This document shows positions 5,094 through 10,054 of a DNA stretch of 10,054 nt, piece by piece. Origin of the DNA: Anaerolineales bacterium UBA3071 (lineage in GTDB: Bacteria; Chloroflexota; Anaerolineae; UBA3071); the NCBI GenBank assembly GCA_002366755.1, contig DFBV01000070.1, forward strand, positions 1 to 10,054, written 5' to 3'. Below the pieces are notes generated by a model. That model was given only the letters and a program-made list of their open reading frames with translations, ran no database searches and had not been told where the DNA came from. Position 1 is the first letter of the stretch. Each line of letters opens with the position of its first letter. Position numbers and translations under genes: made by a program.

Positions 5094-6935
5094 ATGGCTG
5101 AAAACCTTCGCATCCTGACCACCAAGCTACGAGACGCCTTGGCTCAACTGCCCTATCTGCCCCGAGCGCTGGCCCTGGTCTGGGCTGCCGCCCGAGGCTG
5201 GACCATCGCCTGGGCCGTCCTGCTGGTGGTGCAGGGGCTGCTGCCGGTGGCCACGGTCACTCTGACCCGATCCTTGGTGGATAGCCTAGTGGCGATCATG
5301 GGGGCTGGCGGCGCCTGGGAGACCATTCGTCCTACCCTGGTGCTGGCGGGCCTCATGGCCGGGGTCATGCTGGTGACACAGCTCCTGGGCAGCGCCACTG
5401 GCCAGATCCGCACCGCTCAGTCAGAACTGGTCAGAGACCACATCACCGCCCTGATCCACCGAAAGTCCATAGCCGTAGACCTGGCCTTCTACGACTCACC
5501 CGACTACTACGATCACCTGCACCGGGCGCGCATTGAGGGCAGCTACCGGCCCGTGGCCCTGCTGGAGAGCATGGGCGGTTTGCTGCAGAACGGTATTACT
5601 CTGGTGGCCATGGGTGCGGTGCTGATCCCCTACGGCCCCTGGCTGCCCTTTGCCCTGCTGTTCAGCACCCTGCCCGCCTTCTATGTGGTGCTGCGTCATA
5701 ACCTGCGCCAACATCAATGGCGGCTGCGTACGACAGCCGATGAACGCCGGGCCTGGTACTATTACTGGCTGCTCACGGCCAGAGAGGCCGCCGCCGAGAT
5801 ACGGCTGTTTCGACTGGGCGATCACTTCCAAGCTGCCTACCAGACATTGCGCCGACGGCTGCGCGGCGAGCGTCTGCAGTTAGCCAAAGATCAGGGGCTA
5901 GCCGAACTGGGGGCGGGCTTCACCGCTCTCCTGGTCACTGGCGGTGCCATGGCCTGGATGGTCTGGCGAGCCCTGCAGGGGTTGGCAAGCCTGGGCGATC
6001 TGGCGCTCTTTTACCAGGCTTTCAATCAAGGCCAGGGCTTGATGCGCTCTCTCCTGGGAAGCGTGGGGCGAATTTACTCCAATAGCCTTTTCTTGGGCAA
6101 TCTCTTCGAGTTCCTGGAACTGGAACCGCAGGTGGTAGATCCTTCCCAGCCATCCCCCGCACCGTCGCCCTTGAAAGAGGGCATCCGCTTTCGGCAGGTC
6201 ACCTTCCGCTATCCCGGCAGCGAGCGGGCGGCCCTACAGGACCTCAACCTTACCATCCCGGCTGGTCAGATCGTGGCCATCGTCGGTCCCAACGGCGCCG
6301 GCAAGAGCACCCTGATCAAGCTCCTCTGCCGCCTGTACGATCCGCAGGCCGGCCACATCGAGCTGGATGGGGTTGATCTGCATGACCTGCAGATCGAGGA
6401 GCTCCGGCGCCGGATCACCGTGCTATTCCAGGAACCGGTTCACTACAATGCCACCGTCGCCGAGAACATTGGGGTGGGGGATCTGGCGGCGACGCCAAGT
6501 GCGGCCGAGATCGAAGCCGCGGCTCAGGCCGCTGGGGCCGACGAGCCCATCGCCCGTTTGCCCCAGGGCTACGATACCATGCTGGGGAAGATGTTTGCCG
6601 GCGGCACCGACCTCAGTGTGGGCGAGTGGCAGCGGGTTGCCCTGGCGCGGGCCTTTCTGCGCCAAGCTCCCATCGTCGTCCTCGACGAGCCGACCGGCGC
6701 CATGGATTCCTGGGCCGAAGCCAACTGGCTGCGGCGGTTCCGCCGGCTGGCCAGCGGCCGCACCGGCATGATCATCACCCATCGCTTCACCACGGCCATG
6801 TATGCCGACATCATCCACGTCATGCACGACGGCCGGATCGTGGAATCGGGCAACCACCATGAGCTGCTGGCCCAGGGCGGTCGCTACGCCCAATCGTGGA
6901 CTGCGCAGATGCAGGGGGCAAACCAGAATGATTGA
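5094..6935 (+). CDS. ABC exporter, fused membrane and ATPase domains
   Basis: The protein has 613 residues. An N-terminal membrane domain (about 25-345) has hydrophobic segments near 35-57, 80-100, 163-198 and 272-292. The ATPase domain runs from about 364 to the end: Walker A GPNGAGKST (398-406), Q-loop LFQEP (Q446), signature LSVGEWQ (507-513, variant of LSGGQ), Walker B IVVLDEP (527-533, catalytic E532), D-loop GAMD and switch histidine H563 (ITHRF). It is a half-size transporter that should work as a homodimer. It lacks the N-terminal C39 peptidase domain of bacteriocin exporters, so leader removal must be done elsewhere. It begins 27 bases after the peptidase gene with no clear ribosome binding site. 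The stop overlaps the next start (6928-6935). Export of the mature peptide is inferred from position. Confidence 0.9.
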   Translation: MAENLRILTTKLRDALAQLPYLPRALALVWAAARGWTIAWAVLLVVQGLLPVATVTLTRSLVDSLVAIMGAGGAWETIRPTLVLAGLMAGVMLVTQLLGSATGQIRTAQSELVRDHITALIHRKSIAVDLAFYDSPDYYDHLHRARIEGSYRPVALLESMGGLLQNGITLVAMGAVLIPYGPWLPFALLFSTLPAFYVVLRHNLRQHQWRLRTTADERRAWYYYWLLTAREAAAEIRLFRLGDHFQAAYQTLRRRLRGERLQLAKDQGLAELGAGFTALLVTGGAMAWMVWRALQGLASLGDLALFYQAFNQGQGLMRSLLGSVGRIYSNSLFLGNLFEFLELEPQVVDPSQPSPAPSPLKEGIRFRQVTFRYPGSERAALQDLNLTIPAGQIVAIVGPNGAGKSTLIKLLCRLYDPQAGHIELDGVDLHDLQIEELRRRITVLFQEPVHYNATVAENIGVGDLAATPSAAEIEAAAQAAGADEPIARLPQGYDTMLGKMFAGGTDLSVGEWQRVALARAFLRQAPIVVLDEPTGAMDSWAEANWLRRFRRLASGRTGMIITHRFTTAMYADIIHVMHDGRIVESGNHHELLAQGGRYAQSWTAQMQGANQND

Positions 6936-8070
6936 GCCGCAGCAGGCTGCCCCAGACGAGAGCGTGAAGCGCTTTCTGCGACTGTGCCTGCGTCACCGTT
7001 GGGACCCCACAGCGCTTGGGGCCGCGCGCACGCTGACCACGCATGGTGATTTCGATTGGGATGGGCTACGCCAGGTTGCCCAGGCCGAGGGTCTGGCCCC
7101 GCTGCTCTACCGCATCGTGCGCGGCCAGAATCTGCTTCCGCTGTCAGTAAAACAGGACCTACGGCGTGCCTACGACGAGAACGTCCTTCGCAACACCTTC
7201 CTTTTCCACAAACTGGAGGAGGTGCTGCGCCACCTGGCGACGGAGGGTGTGGACATCATCCTCCTCAAAGGCGCCGCCTTGTCCAAGACGGTCTACGGCA
7301 GCGCTGGTGTGCGTCCGATGGGAGACCTCGACCTGCTGGTGCGGGAGGAGGACGTGCCCACGGCGCTGCGCGTGCTTCCGGCGCTGGGCTACGAGACGGT
7401 CCCACCCCTCGCCTACAGAAGCGAGGTGATGCTGCGCAAACAGGGTCTGGTGGAGACCGTGATCGAGGTCCACTGGAACTTGTTCGTTCCTCCCTACTAT
7501 CAGCATGTGCTTCCCATAGACTGGTTCTGGCAGACGGCGTTGCCCGTTCGTATCGGCAACGCGCCCTCCTTGGTGCTGGGTCCTGAAGCGCAGGTGCTCC
7601 ATTTGTGCGGCCACCTACTCCTGCACCACAGCGGGGAAGAATTGCTCTGGTTACACGACGTGGCCGAGGTGATCGCTTTCTACCGGGAGCAGATAGACTG
7701 GGAGCAGGTGCTGGCCCGGGCGCAGGCGTACGACCTGGTGCTGCCGACGCAGCAGATCCTAACGCGGGTGGGCGAGGAGTGGCAGGCGCCGATCCCCCCC
7801 GACGTGCTGGAGCGGCTGCGCGCCTTACGTCCCTCGCGCGACGAGGAGCGGGTCTTCGCCTGGCTCGCCGCCAGGCACTCTTCGGCGGCCCAGCGCTTTT
7901 GGGCTGACCTGGCGAGCATGCCGGGCTGGGGACCGCGGTTGCGCTTTGTGTGGCGCAACCTCTTTCCACCGGCAGGCTATGTGCAGCACTGCTACCGCAT
8001 CGCCCACCCACTCCTGCTGCCGCTGTACTATCCCTACCGCTGGTTTCTGGGGTTGCGCAGCGCCCTATGA
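6928..8070 (+). CDS. Nucleotidyltransferase-fold protein (NTP_transf_5 type)
   Basis: The protein has 380 residues. The central motif block is ILLKGAALSKTVYG (111-124), GVRPMGDLDLLV (127-138, with D133 and D135 as metal-binding acids) and VIEVHWNL (178-185, with E180), the pattern of the uncharacterised nucleotidyltransferase family (NTP_transf_5). The helical C-terminal part has HLLLHH and a Tyr/Trp-rich end, YYPYRWF. ATG 6928 overlaps the ABC stop by eight bases and has AGGGGG at 6913-6918; longer readings upstream would lie wholly within the ABC gene. Members of this family occur beside HPrK-like kinases in lasso and other peptide clusters, where the kinase phosphorylates the peptide and a nucleotidyltransferase may extend the modification. 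NMP transfer onto the precursor is therefore possible but unproven. It is the last gene of the apparent operon. Confidence 0.85.
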   Translation: MIEPQQAAPDESVKRFLRLCLRHRWDPTALGAARTLTTHGDFDWDGLRQVAQAEGLAPLLYRIVRGQNLLPLSVKQDLRRAYDENVLRNTFLFHKLEEVLRHLATEGVDIILLKGAALSKTVYGSAGVRPMGDLDLLVREEDVPTALRVLPALGYETVPPLAYRSEVMLRKQGLVETVIEVHWNLFVPPYYQHVLPIDWFWQTALPVRIGNAPSLVLGPEAQVLHLCGHLLLHHSGEELLWLHDVAEVIAFYREQIDWEQVLARAQAYDLVLPTQQILTRVGEEWQAPIPPDVLERLRALRPSRDEERVFAWLAARHSSAAQRFWADLASMPGWGPRLRFVWRNLFPPAGYVQHCYRIAHPLLLPLYYPYRWFLGLRSAL

Positions 8071-8102
8071 CTGCAACACTCGGTAAATCACAGGAGGTTC
8101 GT

Positions 8103-8120
8103 AGTGCGCACTTGCGCACT
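8103..8120. repeat. 18-bp palindrome / tandem octamer, possible operator
   Basis: AGTGCGCA (8103-8110) and TGCGCACT (8113-8120) are exact inverted repeats two bases apart. The same bases also contain TGCGCACT twice in tandem (8105-8112 and 8113-8120). It lies 33 bases after the nucleotidyltransferase stop. A dimeric regulator site is one possibility; no adjacent regulator gene is seen. Confidence 0.5.
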
Positions 8121-8148
8121 TATGAGGGTTAACAAAGCAATCGGGTGA
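8104..8148 (+). other. 14-codon mini-ORF with a strong ribosome binding site
   Basis: AGGAGG (8092-8097) is spaced 6 bases from GTG 8104. The frame encodes VRTCALMRVNKAIG and stops with TGA at 8146-8148. The spacing is ideal, but the peptide is too short to recognise and overlaps the palindrome at 8103-8120. It could be a leader peptide, the start of a lost gene, or chance. Confidence 0.25.
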
Positions 8149-8316
8149 CCCCGCCCGCTTGGCCGCCGAATGGAATTTTGAAGGTGCGCATTACCAACAC
8201 GATAAGCACTACTTTCAGTGCTCTCAATCTGTTCACCCTGAGCTTTAGCTCGCTGCGGCTGGGCGCCGGTTCGTTTTTCATACCCCGAATAAGGCACGGT
8301 TCAGCGTTCCTCGTCT

Positions 8317-8338
8317 ACGCCTGCCTCGGAGCAGGCGT
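8317..8338 (+). terminator. Hairpin, possible terminator of the peptide operon
   Basis: ACGCCTGC (8317-8324) and GCAGGCGT (8331-8338) form an 8-bp GC-rich stem with a 6-base loop. Only TTGG follows, so a classical U-tract is missing. It is the strongest hairpin downstream of the last operon gene, about 250 bases after its stop. Confidence 0.3.
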
Positions 8339-8453
8339 TGGCAGACTTGAGGATTGACCTCGATGAGAAACTCGAGGGTATGGAAGCTCACCTCTGCCAG
8401 TTAGAGGGGTAAATCCTCTCTTACGTAACTTGTTCGGGTTCGTTGCGCCGCGC

Positions 8454-8469
8454 CCCCAACAAGTTGGGG
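8454..8469. repeat. Small GC-rich hairpin
   Basis: CCCCAAC (8454-8460) and GTTGGGG (8463-8469) are exact inverted repeats around AA. No T-run follows. Function unknown. Confidence 0.45.
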
Positions 8470-8682
8470 ACTCCAAACCCTGAGCACGGGATTCCGAAAT
8501 GGTCTGGCCATTCTGTGCTTGAGACATCGCCAAATTCTACGATTGCCGGCTGTTGCTCTGCATGCTACTCAAGCGTCAACCTAACCTGAACCATGCCCCG
8601 AACAGTTTCTTAGCGTTCATCAGAGCGCTCAAAGATGCAGCAGTCATTGGCCTGTATCTGAAGGCCAGAAAGAGATGTTCCG

Positions 8683-9057
8683 ATGTCCAAAGCGCTCAAG
8701 TACACGTTTCTGGTCCACGCAGTGGTGGGGGTCCTCTTCGGGGTGCCGTTGCTCATCGCCCCGGGACGCTTCCTGGGATGGATCGGCTGGGCACCCATTG
8801 ACCCCATCATCAGCCGGTTGCTGGGGGCAGCGCTCCTGGCGCTGGCCTGGAGTTCCTTCCGTGGCTGGCAGGCCACCGAAAGGGCACAAGTAGCCATTTT
8901 GGTGAAGATGGAAGCAGTCTTCACTGTGCTGGGCTGCGTAGGCCTGCTGCGACATCTGCTTTTCGCGCATTATCCGGCCATGGTCTGGATAGTGTTCGCC
9001 ATTCTTGGGATCTTTGCCATCGCCTGGATTGTTTCTCTGTTGAGGAAGCAACCATAG
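8683..9057 (+). CDS. Small four-helix membrane protein of unknown function
   Basis: The protein has 124 residues with four hydrophobic segments: about 7-26 (FLVHAVVGVLFGVPLLIA), 44-62, 71-94 (VKMEAVFTVLGCVGLL) and 98-119 (WIVFAILGIFAIAWIV). Short polar ends (MSKALK, LLRKQP) and a positive C-terminus are typical of a small integral membrane protein. The W-x-G-W and R-G-W turns between helices 1 and 3 recall DUF4345/DoxX-like four-helix proteins, but I do not recognise the family with certainty. ATG 8683 has only a weak purine-rich site (AGAAAGAGA, 8667-8675). Codon use agrees with a real gene. It is separated from the peptide operon by about 600 bases and lies before the broken kinase gene, so a role in peptide export or immunity is possible but not supported by more than proximity. 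Confidence 0.75.
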   Translation: MSKALKYTFLVHAVVGVLFGVPLLIAPGRFLGWIGWAPIDPIISRLLGAALLALAWSSFRGWQATERAQVAILVKMEAVFTVLGCVGLLRHLLFAHYPAMVWIVFAILGIFAIAWIVSLLRKQP

Positions 9058-9363
9058 CAGCCCATTCGCATGGGAGATGATATCACGATTCATCTCTTGC
9101 CTCCGTTTTCTGCTCCGGCCGGGCCATCCACTTGCTCTGTCAAGCCTGTGCCGACCTGGCAACGGGCAAGGGGGGCAGAGGGTGCTCCTGAGGCAGCCGC
9201 GCCTGCGAGCACCTCTTCGACGCCTGCTTCTCTTCATGAATGTTCAGTGTTGCGTTTTTGAGCATTTAGCATTGGTGTGGTAACATGGTGTAGATTGCAG
9301 ATGCAGGGGGCTCCTCTTGCTATCGGCACCATTGGGCAAAGTAGACTTTGAGAAGGAGGGAAG
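9058..9363. other. Spacer with a candidate promoter, no convincing gene
   Basis: This 306-base stretch lies between the membrane-protein stop and the broken kinase start. A short hairpin CCCAT-TCGC-ATGGG is at 9061-9074. The small + strand reading from ATG 9070 (63 codons) has an Ala/Pro/Ser composition without a ribosome binding site and is probably not a gene. The promoter candidate at 9258-9286 points toward the broken kinase. Confidence 0.55.
9258..9286 (+). promoter_or_regulatory. Candidate sigma-70-type promoter
   Basis: TTGAGC (9258-9263) and TAACAT (9281-9286) are separated by exactly 17 bases, with four of six consensus matches in each box. The site is about 78 bases before ATG 9364, which has a strong ribosome binding site. 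It is plausible by spacing but unproven. Confidence 0.4.
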
Positions 9364-9702
9364 ATGAAAACAAGGTCGAAACAGAACTCACGGAACACTG
9401 ATTCCGGTCCAACACGGCGAAAAGGAATTCGGCACAACAGACTCACAACAGGGTAACGTCACCCCGGCTGACTACGCTCGCAGCTATCACGTGATCTACA
9501 ACGCTCTGAAGCAGATGTGCTCATCTTCGATAGCCCACCTTGCCTGGCTGTCACCGATGCCGCCGTGCTGTCCACCCAGGTTGATGGAGTGCTCTTGGTG
9601 GTGGATGCTGGGGTTACTCGGCGAGGGTTGGCCAAACGCAAGCGGCGTAGGAAGTCGAAGCGAGGATGGCTGGACAAGATGCCATTCCTCAAGAAACGCT
9701 AG
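9364..9702 (+). pseudogene. Broken BY-kinase gene (internal deletions and in-frame stops)
   Basis: A strong site GAAGGAGGG (9352-9360) precedes ATG 9364. That frame begins MKTRSKQNSRN, then meets TAA at 9454 and TGA at 9469, and is open again to TAG at 9700. After the stops it reads ADVLIFDSPPCLAVTDAAV, the Walker-B-like 'DSPP' block of BY-kinases, then STQVDGVLLVVDAGVTRRG, identical to the kinase at the start of the window. It then jumps straight to the basic tail PFLKKR. Walker A, the other middle segments and the tyrosine cluster are missing. In the second frame, YARSYHVIYNALK (about 9470-9508) weakly recalls the EAYRxxRTN segment near BY-kinase N-termini, which would imply a frameshift as well. 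The gene is therefore a decayed paralogue. A shortened 61-residue product from GTG 9517 is possible but would have no kinase site. Confidence 0.75.
9564..9632 (+). repeat. 69-bp direct repeat of the window start (1-69)
   Basis: Bases 9564-9632 are identical to 1-69. After a missing 138 bases, homology continues: 9637-9716 matches 212-290 with about eight substitutions and one inserted A at the stop codon. Similarity reaches GAAGCATCAGGAATAG beyond the stop. The repeats lie 9,563 bases apart in the same orientation and flank the whole peptide cassette. Confidence 0.9.
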
Positions 9703-9761
9703 AAGCATCAGGAATAGAGCAACACCGCGACCTCCTTGGCCCTTCGAGGGTCGGAGTGGCT

Positions 9762-10054
9762 ATGAATGATGACAAAGGACACGGAGCAATGGGCCGCCGG
9801 AACAGAGTGTGCCCGCCGAGCATTGCTTTGGCGGGCGCTGTCATATTCATGGTCGGAGCGCTTTTGCTCCTCGCCAGTTGCCGCGCTGGGCTGTTCGGTG
9901 GTCTTCGTTCCGCTTCTCCTGGGCAGCCGACGCCAGTCGAGAGATTGGTCCCGACAGCCCTCCCTACTGTCTCCGCTTTGTCCCCCGCGACGAACGCCGA
10001 GGCCGCAAACGCGACCGCCCCGGCCGCCGCGACCCCCATTGCACTCCCCTCCCC
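9762..10054 (+). CDS. N-terminal part of a lipoprotein, cut by the window end
   Basis: This frame is open from ATG 9762 to the last base. After a basic start (GRRNR, 11-15) comes a hydrophobic helix, IALAGAVIFMVGALLL (21-36), and the lipobox LASC with Cys40, the expected lipidation site. The rest is a Pro/Thr/Ala/Ser-rich linker (SPGQPTPVERL onward), typical of surface lipoproteins or secreted proteins that carry their domain after the linker. GGAG at 9753-9756 supports ATG 9762; ATG 9789 is a possible shorter start that keeps the whole signal. It lies 59 bases after the broken kinase. No functional domain is visible in the part shown. An Ala/Pro-rich reading on the opposite strand is a shadow. 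Confidence 0.72.
   Translation, partial: MNDDKGHGAMGRRNRVCPPSIALAGAVIFMVGALLLLASCRAGLFGGLRSASPGQPTPVERLVPTALPTVSALSPATNAEAANATAPAAATPIALPS

Larger units (their letters stand above)
8071..8682. other. Gene-poor region with several small hairpins
   Basis: In these 612 bases I see no convincing coding region on either strand. They contain inverted repeats at 8103-8120, 8317-8338, 8403-8419, 8454-8469 and 8483-8519. A mini-ORF with a good ribosome binding site lies at 8104-8148. A stretch at 8523-8690 reads as plausible protein (KFYDCRLLLCMLLK, then FLAFIRALKDAA) but has no start codon and a stop just upstream, perhaps a decayed gene fragment. The region separates the peptide operon from the membrane-protein gene. 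Confidence 0.6.

Noticed and set aside
6802..6927. Upstream extension of the nucleotidyltransferase gene
   Set aside because: It lies wholly inside the ABC ATPase domain and reads as low-quality protein; ATG 6928 has its own ribosome binding site and overlap.
7265..8119. 284-codon open frame on the - strand
   Set aside because: Its composition is Arg/Pro/Ala-rich, typical of an antisense shadow, opposite the nucleotidyltransferase with clear motifs.
8228..8243. TTCACCCTGAGCTTTA, resembling the reverse strand of the dispersed repeat seen in scmC
   Set aside because: Only about a dozen bases fit and the diagnostic second half (TTGTCGAAGGG) is missing, so it is not reported as a second copy.
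8145..8357. 70-codon + strand reading after the mini-ORF
   Set aside because: It has no ribosome binding site, an irregular composition, and crosses the hairpin at 8317-8338.
9070..9261. 63-codon + strand reading in the spacer before the broken kinase
   Set aside because: No ribosome binding site, Ala/Pro/Ser-rich filler composition, and its first codon lies in a small hairpin.

Overview
The window is high-GC bacterial DNA with almost every gene on the + strand. It is built around one dense biosynthetic operon for a ribosomally made, post-translationally modified peptide (RiPP). Gene style, short dispersed palindromes and tight gene packing would fit an uncultured Chloroflexota-type (Anaerolineae-like) bacterium. 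That assignment is an inference, because no rRNA or marker gene is present.

Layout. 2-277 is the 3' end of a bacterial tyrosine kinase (CpsD/CapB, BY-kinase type) with a C-terminal tyrosine cluster and a basic tail. 301-360 holds a strong hairpin with alternative pairing in front of the operon. 363-4261 looks like a 'SynChlorMet' (scm) radical-SAM cassette: a PqqD-like recognition protein (scmD), two radical SAM/SPASM enzymes (scmE, scmF), a 77-residue Cys/Gly-rich precursor peptide, and an HPr-kinase-like ATPase (scmC). 4277-4309 is a 33-bp palindrome. 4323-8070 carries an S26-type peptidase with a Ser/His arrangement, a one-piece ABC exporter without a C39 peptidase domain, and an NTP_transf_5-type nucleotidyltransferase. 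8071-8682 is a hairpin-rich region with no convincing gene. 8683-9057 encodes a four-helix membrane protein. 9058-9363 has no convincing gene but contains a candidate promoter. 9364-9702 is a broken BY-kinase whose 3' part is nearly identical to the start of the window. 9762-10054 is the start of a lipoprotein gene that runs off the window.

How the genes may work together (inference). ScmD would bind the precursor leader and present the core to ScmE and ScmF. These would make thioether or carbon crosslinks on the five regularly spaced cysteines. The kinase-like ScmC and the nucleotidyltransferase could act on the Ser/Thr found once per repeat. The S26 protease could remove the leader, and the ABC protein would export the product. 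The precursor has five ~10-residue units of the form C-x-x-G-x-(T/S)-P, four of them exact, which is the most striking feature of the window.

The cassette lies between two copies of the same BY-kinase 3' end. They share 69 identical bases, and then one copy lacks 138 bases in frame. This suggests that the cassette was inserted next to, or arose by duplication of, a polysaccharide-type tyrosine kinase gene.
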